DNA from: Anaerolineae bacterium
Lineage (GTDB): Bacteria; Chloroflexota; Anaerolineae; Aggregatilineales; JAFGMM01
Reading direction: 5' to 3'
Length of the DNA: 64,000 nt
Assembly: GCA_027494055.1 (NCBI GenBank)
Contig: JAOSJO010000002.1
Coordinates: 62,001 to 126,000 of the forward strand
A model generated the notes under the pieces. The model was not told the DNA's origin, did no database searches, and saw only the letters and a list, made by a program, of their open reading frames with translations. Numbering within the stretch: position 1 is the stretch's first letter; every line of letters starts with the position of its first letter. A program made the translations under genes and the position numbers. This document shows, one piece after another, positions 8,657 through 17,364 of this stretch.

Positions 8657-9089
8657 ATGAAGAAGATACTTCTCATTTTAGGCATTCTCATTCTTCTGTG
8701 CTGTGCGATCTCCTATGCGTTCATGGGATTCCTGGATTTTAGGGAGCAGCAGCGCTGGGAAGCGTTTCTTTCCTACGAGCTACCCTCGGACATCGTCAAT
8801 GACTTATGTCAGCGAGATTTGGTTCCACCACATGTTGTGGAATGTAGTGATCCGAACAGGGTGATAGAGTATCATCACATCCCCAGACATTCTCCACCAC
8901 AACCTGGGCGCGGATGCCACTCATGAGGATGTGAAAGGGCTGTTTGGTCAATATGAGAGAGACTGTGAAACAGATGAAGCGAATACCTATCACTGCGGGT
9001 ACTATTTTGCGTCGTATCGTGTCATCCTTTTCTACGATGGCACATCACGGACCATCACACATGTCCTCTGGCCGTCTCGCGGTAGTTGA
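8657..9089 (+). CDS. Small membrane-anchored hypothetical protein (frame broken once)
   Basis: ATG at 8657 starts a classic N-terminal hydrophobic anchor (KKILLILGILILLCCAIS). The two Cys at about residues 15-16 might be a lipobox, though spacing is unusual. The original frame closes at 8926, but after a CCCC run near 8880-8884 the next frame continues coherently (VKGLFGQYERDC then TYHCGYYF) to TGA at 9087-9089, giving about 143 aa. The base composition is visibly more AT-rich than its neighbours, hinting at foreign or fast-evolving origin. No family recognised. Confidence 0.5.
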
Positions 9090-9129
9090 TGACGGCGCGG
9101 AATTCACGACAGAACGATGAAGGCACGAT

Positions 9130-9348
9130 TTGACCCCTGCACTTCCTAACGAACGGGCGCTCCGCGAACAGGTCTGCGAGATCGGGCGGCTGATGCGCCA
9201 ATACAGCCAACCCAAAGCGCTGGAACAGGTCGCGAAAGTCACTCTCCTGACGCAACTTCTCGGCGGCGCAAAGCCGTTGCTGCCGGAGCAGATCGAGAAG
9301 CTGATCGCGCTGCGCCGCTCGTTCGGCTTCCCCGGCCTCTACACATAG
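9130..9348 (+). CDS. Short helical hypothetical protein (72 aa)
   Basis: Starts at TTG 9130 with GAAGG about 6 nt upstream. No ATG/GTG alternative exists in frame before residue 21. It is predicted helical with many Leu/Gln and no membrane segment or known motif. It lies 79 bases before the rhamnulokinase gene on the same strand with a palindrome between. Function unknown; it could also be spurious. Confidence 0.4.
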   Translation: MTPALPNERALREQVCEIGRLMRQYSQPKALEQVAKVTLLTQLLGGAKPLLPEQIEKLIALRRSFGFPGLYT

Positions 9349-9374
9349 GCCATCCGGCAGGACAAGGGGTCGGA

Positions 9375-9397
9375 TAGGGGGCTTAAGCCCCCTGTCC
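9375..9397. repeat. GGGGCTTAAGCCCC palindrome, copy 2
   Basis: Second copy of the palindrome at 7584-7606, here flanked by AGGACA / TGTCCT arms that could extend the stem. It lies 31 bases before the rhamnulokinase ATG. Confidence 0.6.
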
Positions 9398-9427
9398 TCA
9401 GCGCAGGCAACAGAAGGGGGGAGAACC

Positions 9428-10888
9428 ATGCCACAGTTCCTGGCATTCGACCTGGGCGCGTCGGGCGGACGGGCGGTGCTGGGCACGCTCGAAGGCGGGC
9501 GGCTGGACCTCAAAGAGGTGCACCGCTTCCCCAATGGGCCGGTCGCTGTGCGCGGCACGCTCTACTGGGACATCCTCCGCCTGTGGAGTGAGATCGTCGA
9601 GGGGCTGCGCCAGGCCGAAGGCGCAGACCTGGACGGCGTCGGGGTGGACGCCTGGGGCGTGGATTTCGGGCTGCTCGACGAGAAGGGCGCGCTCGTCGGC
9701 AACCCCGTGCACTACCGCGACGCGCGCACCGACGGCATGATGGAACGCGCCTTCGAGATCGTGCCGCGCGAAGAGGTCTTCGCGCAGACCGGCATCCAGT
9801 TCATGCAGATCAACACGCTGTTCCAGCTCTATTCGATGGTGGTCAACGGCGACCCGGCGCTGCGCTGCGCCCGTACCCTGCTGACCATACCCGACCTGCT
9901 CAACTACTGGCTGACCGGCAGTGCCGTGACCGAGTTCAGCATCGCCACGACGACGCAGTGCTACAACCCGCGCGCCGGCGCGTGGGCGACCGGCATGGTC
10001 GAAAGGCTGGGCATCCCGGCGCACATCTTCACCGACATCATCCCGCCCGGCACCCTCCTCGGCCCGGTGACCGCCGAGGTTCCCGGCCTGGCGCGCGACG
10101 TGCCGGTAATCGCCGTCGCCGGCCACGACACCGGCTCGGCGGTGGCCGCCGTGCCGGCCGAGGTCGAGCACTTTGCCTACATCAGTCTGGGCACCTGGGC
10201 GCTGTTCGGCGTGGAGGCGCCGGAGCCGATCATCAACGACCGGAGCCTGGCGTACAACTTCACGAACGAGGGCGGCGTCAACCACACAATCCGCCTGCTG
10301 AAGAATATCACCGGGCTGTGGCTGCTCCAGGAGTGCCGCCGGGTGTGGGCCGAAGCCGGGCGCGCCTACAGCTACGACCAACTGGTCGAGATGGCGCGCC
10401 AGGCCCCGCCGTTTGGCCCATTCGTCGATCCTGACAGCCCGGACTTCCTCGCGCCCGGCGACATGCCGGCGCGCATCCGCGCCTTCTGCACGCGCACCGG
10501 CCAACCCGCGCCCGCCGACGACGCCGCCGTCACGCGCACCGCGCTGGAGAGCCTGGCGCTCAAGGCGCGCCTGGTGTTGGGCCGCCTGGAGGAGCTGCTC
10601 GGCCACCCGGTCGCGGTGATCCACATCCTGGGCGGCGGCTCGCGGAACGCGCTGCTGTGCCAGCTCATCGCCGACGCCTGCAACCGCCCGGTGGTGGCCG
10701 GCCCAGACGAGGCGACTGCGACGGGCAACATCATGGTCCAGGCGATTGCGACCGGCCATCTGGAGTCGCTGGCGGCGGGGCGGGAGATGGTGGCGCGGTC
10801 GGTGGCACTCACGCGCTACACGCCGCAGCCGACCGATGCGTGGGACGCGGCCTACGCGCGGTTTGCGGACATGCTGGCGCAGCTCTAG
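9428..10888 (+). CDS. rhaB: Rhamnulokinase-like FGGY carbohydrate kinase (copy 1)
   Basis: 486 aa, the usual RhaB length. It phosphorylates L-rhamnulose (or a related ketose) at C1. The N-terminal FDLGASGGRA is the phosphate-1 loop, VDAWGVDFGLLD the catalytic-Asp region, and HDTGSAVAAVPA, SLGTWAL and GGGSRNALLCQL are FGGY/ASKHA nucleotide-binding elements. The ATG follows GGGGGGAG. A second paralogue of the same length lies at 13007-14476; they share long stretches, so duplication is likely. With the class II aldolase upstream it suggests deoxysugar catabolism, although no isomerase is seen here. Confidence 0.88.
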   Translation: MPQFLAFDLGASGGRAVLGTLEGGRLDLKEVHRFPNGPVAVRGTLYWDILRLWSEIVEGLRQAEGADLDGVGVDAWGVDFGLLDEKGALVGNPVHYRDARTDGMMERAFEIVPREEVFAQTGIQFMQINTLFQLYSMVVNGDPALRCARTLLTIPDLLNYWLTGSAVTEFSIATTTQCYNPRAGAWATGMVERLGIPAHIFTDIIPPGTLLGPVTAEVPGLARDVPVIAVAGHDTGSAVAAVPAEVEHFAYISLGTWALFGVEAPEPIINDRSLAYNFTNEGGVNHTIRLLKNITGLWLLQECRRVWAEAGRAYSYDQLVEMARQAPPFGPFVDPDSPDFLAPGDMPARIRAFCTRTGQPAPADDAAVTRTALESLALKARLVLGRLEELLGHPVAVIHILGGGSRNALLCQLIADACNRPVVAGPDEATATGNIMVQAIATGHLESLAAGREMVARSVALTRYTPQPTDAWDAAYARFADMLAQL

Positions 10889-11048
10889 GCCAGGGACGCG
10901 CGACGCGCGCAGCCGCTGGCCGGCTCTGAAAAGCGCGGTTTGGTAACGTCCAGGGAGCCTGTGCATTTTGATAAAATAATCCGGTAGTGGCTCGTCGTCT
11001 CACAGCCCAGAGCTGTTCACTCCAGGCGAGTGGTGTTGCGTTTTCCGT

Positions 11049-11135
11049 AGCCCGCCGACTGAAGTCGGCCGCCTAATCGTCGCCAATAGTGATGATCGCT
11101 ACGAAATTAGCCCGCGACTTCAGTCGCGGGGTTAG
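11049..11135. repeat. Dispersed twin-hairpin repeat, copy 1
   Basis: Hairpin A (GCCGACT-GA-AGTCGGC, 11054-11069) and hairpin B (CCCGCGACTT/CAGTCGCGGG, 11111-11130) about 40 bases apart. Same plan and same B sequence at 31015-31091 and 36780-37000. The rest of the 281-base gap 10889-11169 holds no gene I can see. Confidence 0.75.
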
Positions 11136-11169
11136 AGAAGAATGCACACTATCGGACTTACGCCGCCCC

Positions 11170-12069
11170 TCACGCGAAGAACCTGGACTCCCTGATGATC
11201 GTGTCGGCGGGGAGGAAGGTCGCCGCCTCGATGGTGTCGCCGGTTCGCTCCAGGTACGCCTGTACCACGTGGTAGCCGATGGCATACCCGCCATAGGTGG
11301 GCATCCCGACCTTCGGCAGCCCGAAGCGCTCCGCCCAGTAGTCGCCGAAGATGTACGCCCGGATCACGTCGAAGCCGGTCCGGTGCATGCCCTCGCCGAT
11401 GAGGCGGCGCGCGGTTTCCATTTCGGCGGCGTCGAAGTCGCTCACGAAGTAGCCGACTTTGTCCGCGCCGAAGAGCGCCGTCGCGAACGACTCCGCCAGC
11501 CCCTCATGGATGATGTAGTCGCCGACGGAGGTGCCGCGCATGTCCCAGGGGAAGAGGCGCAGGCGCACGAGGTGATGCATCTCGTGGACCACCAACCCCG
11601 GCAGGCGCGGCAGGTTGTACTCGTTCGGCGTGTCGTACTGCCCCACCAGGCGCGGCTGCGTCCAGTCGACCGCGCCGGTATAGCCGCGCATGATGGGGTC
11701 GGCGCGCGCGGGGTCGGCGAGGACGAGCCAGCCTTCAACCGAGTCTATCGGCAGGCGGTCCGCGTAGGGCGCGAAGCGCGCCGCGCCTTCGGCCAGGGCG
11801 TCTGCGGCCACGTTCCAGGCGTCCGACGCCTCAAGCACGCGCAGCGCGTCGGGGACTTCCGCCAGGTCTTCGGGCAACAACCACGCCCACGCCCGCGCCA
11901 CCGCGAAGTCGCCGGCGGGGTCGGCGTTGAACATCGGGCCGAGCATGTCCATCATCGGCTTCCACGGCTGAAGGAACAGCGCGCGGTAGCGCTGCTGCCG
12001 CGTCGGCAGGTCGGGCGCGTCGATGATGTGGTGGTAGTAGTCGTTGGTGTTGACAAACGTCGCTTTCAT
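11170..12069 (-). CDS. DUF2268-type predicted zinc-dependent protease
   Basis: 299 aa from ATG 12069, which overlaps the stop of the upstream regulator gene (ATGA, 12069-12066). An earlier in-frame start at 12099 is less likely. The HEMHH motif (HExxH) lies near residue 155, followed by a downstream EGLAESFA segment that can supply the third zinc ligand. The length and the C-terminal GYHVVQAYLERTG region match DUF2268. No signal peptide. The tight coupling to a MerR/TipAS sensor means it is made with that regulator when the sensor's ligand appears, so a drug-response or peptide-degrading role is possible (inference). Confidence 0.75.
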   Translation of the reverse strand: MKATFVNTNDYYHHIIDAPDLPTRQQRYRALFLQPWKPMMDMLGPMFNADPAGDFAVARAWAWLLPEDLAEVPDALRVLEASDAWNVAADALAEGAARFAPYADRLPIDSVEGWLVLADPARADPIMRGYTGAVDWTQPRLVGQYDTPNEYNLPRLPGLVVHEMHHLVRLRLFPWDMRGTSVGDYIIHEGLAESFATALFGADKVGYFVSDFDAAEMETARRLIGEGMHRTGFDVIRAYIFGDYWAERFGLPKVGMPTYGGYAIGYHVVQAYLERTGDTIEAATFLPADTIIRESRFFA

Positions 12070-12852
12070 TTCTTTCGTCTCCTTCGATGAATCTGCCATG
12101 CCTCGCGCATGAGTTTTTGGGTCTCCGCGTCAACGCCCTCGTAGGGCGCGTACCCCTCGAAACCCGGCGGCAGCGCGCCCGCCTCCGCGTCGGCGCTGAA
12201 CCGCTCCAGCCCGGCGAGCGTATCCGGGTCGCCGCCGGTGAACGCCTCGATGAGCGCGTCCATCTGCGCGGCGAGGCGCTGCACGGCGGGGCTGTCCGGC
12301 GGCGCGCCGCGATGCACCGCAAACGCCGCGTGGAGGTCCGCCCAGGCCTGCGCCACGCGCGCCATCTCCTCCGGCGGGTAAGCGAGCCACCGCGTCTGCA
12401 GGCCGCGCCAGGCGTCGTCGCTGTAGTAGCGGCGCATCCACGTCGCGCCGTCGCCCCCGCTCACGCCCAGGATGATGGCGCTGACCGTCTCCGCGTCAAG
12501 CGTTTCCGCGCCGGTCGCGTCCACGGTTGCGAGCGCCCGGTCCAGCGCCGCCGACGCCCCCTTGCAGGCGCGCGATCTCGGCCTCCACCGCCGCCTTCTG
12601 GATCGCCAGCGACGCGCGCAGATCGTAGGCCGGGTCGTCGAGCAGCGCCTTGATCTGCTTGAGCGCGAAGCCCATCCACTTGAGAGTCAGGATTTGCTGC
12701 AGGCGCAGCAGGTCGCGCTGCGTGTAGAGCCGGTACCCCGCCTCGGTGCTGGACGACGGCGTGAGCAGGCCCATGCGGTCGTAGTGGTGCAGCGTCCGCA
12801 CGGTGACGCCGGCCAGCTTCGCAAACGCCGCGATACGGTAAGTGCGCGCCAT
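12066..12852 (-). CDS. MerR-family regulator with C-terminal TipAS ligand domain (frame broken once)
   Basis: The N-terminal half (12852 to about 12560) is a winged-helix MerR domain with RIAAFAKLAGVTVRTLHHYD and the second-helix RRYT-type wing GYRLYTQ, then the dimerising coiled coil. The C-terminal half (about 12550 to 12066) matches the TipAS globin-like drug-binding domain. Frames change at about 12550-12562 in a GCCCCC run; corrected length about 262 aa. TipA-type proteins bind thiopeptide or other antibiotics and activate their own promoter. The palindrome in the 19-bp spacer of its promoter (12878-12908) is exactly what that mechanism needs. Co-transcribed with the DUF2268 gene. Confidence 0.85.
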
Positions 12853-12877
12853 GATCCCTTCTTTTTGCCCGGCGGGC

Positions 12878-12908
12878 AGTGTACACCCTGACGTTACGTC
12901 AGAGTCAA
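12878..12908 (-). promoter_or_regulatory. MerR-type promoter with 19-bp spacer and palindromic operator
   Basis: On the minus strand TTGACT (12908-12903), 19-bp spacer, TACACT (12883-12878). The spacer holds the perfect 15-bp palindrome CTGACGTaACGTCAG (12888-12902). Overlong 19-bp spacers with a central dyad are the hallmark of promoters untwisted by MerR-family activators. It lies 26 bases upstream of the regulator start. Confidence 0.85.
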
Positions 12909-13006
12909 GCAGAAAAGCGCGCGAATTTCAAGTTTGGGCGGGGCCGGGTTGTATGTATACTTGCGCTGAAGGCTTCGGATACCACGGACACCGCAGGAGC
13001 ACCCCC

Positions 13007-14476
13007 ATGGCCCGATTTCTGGCGCTCGACCTCGGCGCGGAGAGTGGCCGCGCCGCGCTCGGCACGCTGCACGGCGGCCTGCTCGCGATGAAGGCGCTGC
13101 ACCGCTTCCCCAACGGCCCCGTGCCTGTGCTCGGCACCCTCTACTGGGACATCCTCCACCTGTGGAACGGCGTCCTCGACGGCCTGCACGCCGCCTGCGA
13201 TCTTGAGCTGGACGGCATCGGCCTGGACACGTGGGCGGTGGATTTCGCGCTGCTGGACGAAAGCGGCAAGCTGCTCGACAACCCGGTGCACCAGCGCGAC
13301 CCGCGCAACGCCGGCATGATCGAGGCGGTCTGCGCGGTCGTCCCGAAGGCGGAAATCTACAACCGCACCGGCATTCAGTTCATGCAGATCAACACGCTCT
13401 ACCAGTTGTACGCGATGGTCCGCGCCAACGCGCCCGCACTCCGGCACGCCGCGACCTTCCTGACCATCGCCGACCTGCTCAACTACTGGCTCACGGGGCG
13501 CAAGGTCGTCGAGTTTTCCAGCGCCACCGCCACGCAGTTCTATGACCCCATCGCCGGCGACTGGGCGCGCGACCTCCTGGAACGGCTCGGCATCCCGACG
13601 GCGATGCTGCCGGAAGTCGTCCCGCCGGGCACGATCCTGGGGCCGCTCAAAGCGCCCGTGCCCAACCTTGAGGGCGTGACGCCCGTCATTGCGCCGGTCA
13701 CGCACGACACCGGCTCGGCGGTGGCCGCCGTGCCGGCGGAGGGGGATCGCTTCGCGTACATCAGCCTGGGCACGTGGGCGCTGATGGGCGCCGAGGTTCA
13801 GCAGCCGCACATCACGCCGGCGGGCATGGCGTACAACTTCACCAACGAGGGCGGCGCGGCGGGCACGTACCGGCTGCTCAAGAACAGCCTCGGCCTGTGG
13901 CTGGTGCAGGAGTGCCGCCGCACCTGGGCCACGCTGGGCGAGGCGCACGACTACGACGCACTCACGGAGATGGCCGCCGACGCGCCCGCGTTCGGGCCGC
14001 TGCTCGACCCTGACCCCGACAGCCCGCACTTCCTGACGCCAGGCGACATGCCGGCGCGCATCGTCGCCTACTGCGCCCAGACCGGCCAGCCCGCGCCGCA
14101 GACCAGGGGCCAGATTCTGCGCTGCATCCTGGAGAGCCTGGCGCTCAAGTTCCGCCAGACCCTGGCGCAGCTTGAGCACGTCCTCGGCCACGAGATTGAG
14201 GTCATCCACATCGTCGGCGGCGGCGCGCGGAACGCGCTGCTGTGCCAGCTCACCGCCGACGCCTGCAACCGCCCGGTGGTCGCCGGCCCCGCTGAGGCCA
14301 CGTCGGCGGGCAACATCATGGTGCAGGCCATCGCGACCGGGCACCTGGCGTCCGTCGCCGAGGGGCGCGCGATGGTCCGCCGCTCGTTCGACCTCACGCG
14401 CTACGAGCCGAACCCCTCAGCGGCGTGGGACGCGGCCTATGCGCGGTTCCTGGACCTCGTAAGCGCGTCGGCGTGA
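13007..14476 (+). CDS. rhaB: Rhamnulokinase-like FGGY carbohydrate kinase (copy 2)
   Basis: 489 aa from ATG 13007 (AGGAG 8 nt upstream); the open frame extends to 12842 but the extra residues are non-homologous. Closely parallels the 9428-10888 gene: LDLGAESGRAALG, LDTWAVDFALLD, THDTGSAVAAVPA, SLGTWALMG and GGGARNALLCQL. The paralogues differ in the phosphate-1 loop (AESG versus ASGG) and may differ in sugar. Transcribed divergently from the MerR/TipAS operon; a strong terminator follows at 14491-14518. Confidence 0.88.
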   Translation: MARFLALDLGAESGRAALGTLHGGLLAMKALHRFPNGPVPVLGTLYWDILHLWNGVLDGLHAACDLELDGIGLDTWAVDFALLDESGKLLDNPVHQRDPRNAGMIEAVCAVVPKAEIYNRTGIQFMQINTLYQLYAMVRANAPALRHAATFLTIADLLNYWLTGRKVVEFSSATATQFYDPIAGDWARDLLERLGIPTAMLPEVVPPGTILGPLKAPVPNLEGVTPVIAPVTHDTGSAVAAVPAEGDRFAYISLGTWALMGAEVQQPHITPAGMAYNFTNEGGAAGTYRLLKNSLGLWLVQECRRTWATLGEAHDYDALTEMAADAPAFGPLLDPDPDSPHFLTPGDMPARIVAYCAQTGQPAPQTRGQILRCILESLALKFRQTLAQLEHVLGHEIEVIHIVGGGARNALLCQLTADACNRPVVAGPAEATSAGNIMVQAIATGHLASVAEGRAMVRRSFDLTRYEPNPSAAWDAAYARFLDLVSASA

Positions 14477-14490
14477 GTGGTGGAAACGAA

Positions 14491-14518
14491 ACCGGGGCGT
14501 TGCGTGCAGCGCCCCGGT
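14491..14518. terminator. Bidirectional terminator between rhamnulokinase 2 and ABC exporter
   Basis: 9-bp perfect stem ACCGGGGCG / CGCCCCGGT between two convergent genes. Confidence 0.65.
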
Positions 14519-14548
14519 GGCTTTGTGATTCGGCTGCGCGTGGAGGCT

Positions 14549-15343
14549 TCATACCGCCAGGTCGCGCCGCTCAAAGCCGACGACGCAGAGCGCCAGCAGC
14601 ACGCCCGTGACCACGAGCAGGACCAGCGCATTGCCGACGTCAATGCCCTCGAACATGGTCGTCGTCCCGTAGTAGTGGAACGGGTTCACGGCCTGGACCG
14701 GGTCAAGCGCGGTGGTGAGCGGCGCGAGCACGTTGACCATGTAGAACGCCACCAGCACCGCCGTCGCGAACAGCGCCGCCGACAGGCGAGTCGGCAAGGT
14801 GGCCGACAGGAAGAACGCCAGCGCCCCGAAGGCGAGCGTGATCGGCACGACGTTCAGCACCGTTTCCGCCAGCCGCCCAATCGAGATCGCCAGCTCCGGC
14901 GTGAGCGCCAACCCGATGACCATGCCGACGAAGGTGATCGCCAGGATGCCGATCAGGCTGACGAGAAACGCGGCGAACTTCTCCAGGATCACACGCCAGC
15001 GCGGGACCGGCGCGCTCATCAGCAGGTCAATCGTCCCGCGCTTCTCCTCGCCCGCCACCGATGACGCCCCGGACAGTATCCCGTAGGCGCACAGCACCAG
15101 CGGCGCGTAGCTGAAAAGGTAGCCCGCAATGTAACCCTCCGGGCTGAGCATTTCGTCGATGCCGCCGAGCATACCCTTGAAGATCACCGGCAGGTTCTGG
15201 AGCAACTCCCGGTATCCCTCGATCTCGGTCAGGTAGGGATACAGGAGGATCATGAACGCGGCATACAGCGCCAGGGCGATGCCCCAACCGAGGATGCCCC
15301 TGCGCGCATCGAACAGCGCTTTGCGAAAAACTGCGCCCGCCAT
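14549..15343 (-). CDS. ABC-2 type transporter permease (second subunit)
   Basis: 264 aa with six hydrophobic helices and the ABC-2 arrangement: a long first extracytoplasmic loop, then GEEKRGTIDLLMSAPVPRWRV (the cytoplasmic coupling segment seen in NatB/YhaP-type exporters). It is a full-length paralogue of the next gene, so the exporter is probably a heterodimer with one ATPase. Last gene of a three-gene operon ATPase-permease-permease. Substrate unknown; drugs, lipids or ions are possible. Confidence 0.85.
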   Translation of the reverse strand: MAGAVFRKALFDARRGILGWGIALALYAAFMILLYPYLTEIEGYRELLQNLPVIFKGMLGGIDEMLSPEGYIAGYLFSYAPLVLCAYGILSGASSVAGEEKRGTIDLLMSAPVPRWRVILEKFAAFLVSLIGILAITFVGMVIGLALTPELAISIGRLAETVLNVVPITLAFGALAFFLSATLPTRLSAALFATAVLVAFYMVNVLAPLTTALDPVQAVNPFHYYGTTTMFEGIDVGNALVLLVVTGVLLALCVVGFERRDLAV

Positions 15344-15373
15344 GACGCTACCTCCTGCGGAAACGCCGCCGAG

Positions 15374-16168
15374 TCAAACGGTCAGGTCGCGCCGCTCGAA
15401 GCTCACCATCGACAGGAGCACGAGCACGGCACTGACCACAACCAGCACCACCACTTTCCCCCAGACCACGCCATCAATCAAGGTGCTGTTTCCATAGTAA
15501 TAGAACGGGCTGATCCACTGCACCGACGCCACCACGCTGCTCAACTCGCCAAACAGGTAGATCGCGTAGGTCGCCACGACGACTGCCGCCGCAATCGGCC
15601 CCGCCGGCATCCGCGACGGCAACGCCGCCGACAGGAAGAACGTAAACGCGCCAAACGTGAGCGTGATCGGCACGAGGTTGAGCGTCGCCTCCAGTAAGCG
15701 CCCCGGCGGGGTCTCGATCTCCGCCGTCACCAGCACGCCCACGACCACGCCGACGTACATGATTGCCAGGATGCCCAGCACCGACACCACGAACGCGGCG
15801 AACTTCTCCAGAATCACGCGCCAGCGCGCGACCGGCGCGCTCATCAGGAGGTCCATCGTGCCGCGATTCTCCTCGCCCGCCACCGCCGCCACGCCAGAGA
15901 TGATCCCGTACACGGCCAGGATGATGGGCATCGAGGTAAACAGCTTCGTCGCCAGGAACCCCTCCGGGCTGGTGAAATCCTCGATGTCGCCCACCATTGC
16001 CTTCATGAAGGGCGGCATACTCTCGATGATGTTGCTGAGTTCGGGGAACATCGAGATCGTCGGGTAGAAGGAGATCACGATGAAGGCCAGCGCCGCCAGC
16101 GCCAGGCCCCAGCCCAGGATGCCCCGCCACGAATCGCCCAGCGTCCTTCGAAAAACTGCGCCGCCCAT
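15374..16168 (-). CDS. ABC-2 type transporter permease (first subunit)
   Basis: 264 aa, paralogous to the 14549-15343 gene and sharing the GEENRGTMDLLMSAPVARWRV coupling segment and six membrane helices. Its ATG begins one base after the ATPase stop (TGA-A-ATG), so translation is coupled. The two permeases have diverged mostly in the N-terminal loop. Confidence 0.85.
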   Translation of the reverse strand: MGGAVFRRTLGDSWRGILGWGLALAALAFIVISFYPTISMFPELSNIIESMPPFMKAMVGDIEDFTSPEGFLATKLFTSMPIILAVYGIISGVAAVAGEENRGTMDLLMSAPVARWRVILEKFAAFVVSVLGILAIMYVGVVVGVLVTAEIETPPGRLLEATLNLVPITLTFGAFTFFLSAALPSRMPAGPIAAAVVVATYAIYLFGELSSVVASVQWISPFYYYGNSTLIDGVVWGKVVVLVVVSAVLVLLSMVSFERRDLTV

Positions 16169-16169
16169 T

Positions 16170-17078
16170 TCAGCGCCCCCCGTAGTACGTCAGGAAAATC
16201 TCTTCCAGGCTCGGCTCTTCGTAGGCCAGATCGACCACGTGGAAGCGCGCCGCCTCCTTGATGACCGGGTCAAGCTCGCCGCTCACCCGGAAGCGCACCG
16301 CGTTGCCGTTCCTGACGCTGACCTCTTCCACACCGGGGACCTGCGCAAACTGGTGCGCCGCCTCCGATGCCGCGCTGGTGCCAAGCTGAAGCGTCATCCA
16401 GCGGAAGCTGACCTGCTTCAGCGTGCTCACGCGCTCGACGGCCTGGAGCCGCCCGCCGCTCAGGATCGCGACGCGGTCGCACAGGCGCTCGACCTCCGGG
16501 AGGATGTGGGACGACAGGAACACGGTCTGGCCGGCCTCGCGCACCTCGTCGACGATTTCGTAGAACATCTGTTGCATCAGCGGGTCCAGGCCGCCGGACG
16601 GCTCGTCCAGGATCAGGACTTCGGGCTTGTGCATGAACGCCTGGACCAGCCCGACCTTCTTCTTCATCCCGCTGGAGAGGCCGTGCAGCTTGCGCGACAG
16701 GTCGATATCCAGCCGCTCGGCCAGTTCGCCCGCGTGATCGCGCGGCACCACGCCGCGCAGCCGGCCCATGTACTCGACCAACTGCCAGCCGGTCAGGTTG
16801 TCCCAAAGGCTCAGCTCGCCGGGCAGGTAGCCCACGCACGTGCGAATCGCCAGGGTGTCGCGCTGGCAGTCCATGCCCAGGATGGACGCACCGCCCGAAG
16901 TGGGCCGGATGAGGTCCAGCAGGACGCGAATGGTCGTGGTTTTGCCCGCGCCGTTCGGCCCCAGATAGCCGAACACCTCGCCGGGCTGCACCTTGAGATC
17001 GAGGTCTTGCAGCGCCTCGACATCGCCATAGTGCTTGGTCAGTCCTTGTGTCTCGATGACGGGTTGCGCGCTCATCAT
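16170..17078 (-). CDS. ABC transporter ATP-binding protein (exporter type)
   Basis: 302 aa. Walker A GPNGAGKTTT near residue 40, Q-loop, signature LSSGMKKKVG, Walker B LILDEPSGGLDP and the switch His in SSHILPEVERL. The C-terminal ~80 residues form the extra domain of NatA/CcmA-like exporters. ATG codons at 17078 and 17075 are both possible. First gene of the operon with two ABC-2 permeases downstream. Together they would export a substrate at the cost of ATP. Confidence 0.92.
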   Translation of the reverse strand: MMSAQPVIETQGLTKHYGDVEALQDLDLKVQPGEVFGYLGPNGAGKTTTIRVLLDLIRPTSGGASILGMDCQRDTLAIRTCVGYLPGELSLWDNLTGWQLVEYMGRLRGVVPRDHAGELAERLDIDLSRKLHGLSSGMKKKVGLVQAFMHKPEVLILDEPSGGLDPLMQQMFYEIVDEVREAGQTVFLSSHILPEVERLCDRVAILSGGRLQAVERVSTLKQVSFRWMTLQLGTSAASEAAHQFAQVPGVEEVSVRNGNAVRFRVSGELDPVIKEAARFHVVDLAYEEPSLEEIFLTYYGGR

Positions 17079-17231
17079 GTTCCTCCCGCGCTACGGTCAG
17101 CCCACGCGCTGGCTGATACCCTGGCGTTTCCAGCTTATGTCAAAAATGAACCCCGCGTACCCCCCAATTTCCAGGGGGACACATCGGGACTCAACTTGTG
17201 CGGTATTCTTACCTTATACCGACATACGATG

Positions 17232-17270
17232 CGAATATCTCAGCATCGCGCCATATCATATACGAATATC
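17232..17270. promoter_or_regulatory. Pair of CGAATATC direct repeats in a divergent intergenic region
   Basis: CGAATATC at 17232-17239 and 17263-17270, 31 bp apart (three helical turns), in an AT-rich 325-base gap (17079-17403) between the ABC exporter and the metallopeptidase gene. Candidate operator; no gene is seen in this gap. Confidence 0.4.
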
Positions 17271-17336
17271 ACTGCGATGTCAAGCAACCTGCGTGGCGAG
17301 CACACCGGCGGATTCCAGCGGCCCTCCCGCGCCTAC

Positions 17337-17364
17337 TTGCCCCGACCGGCAAACGCCCTATACT
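17337..17364 (+). promoter_or_regulatory. Sigma-70-type promoter for the HExxH metallopeptidase gene
   Basis: TTGCCC (17337-17342), 16-bp spacer, TATACT (17359-17364), 40 bases upstream of the ATG. Confidence 0.6.

Noticed and set aside
12842..13006. N-terminal extension of rhamnulokinase 2 (start at 12842)
   Set aside because: It would run through the divergent MerR promoter, has no homology to the family and no ribosome site, whereas 13007 has AGGAG at good spacing.
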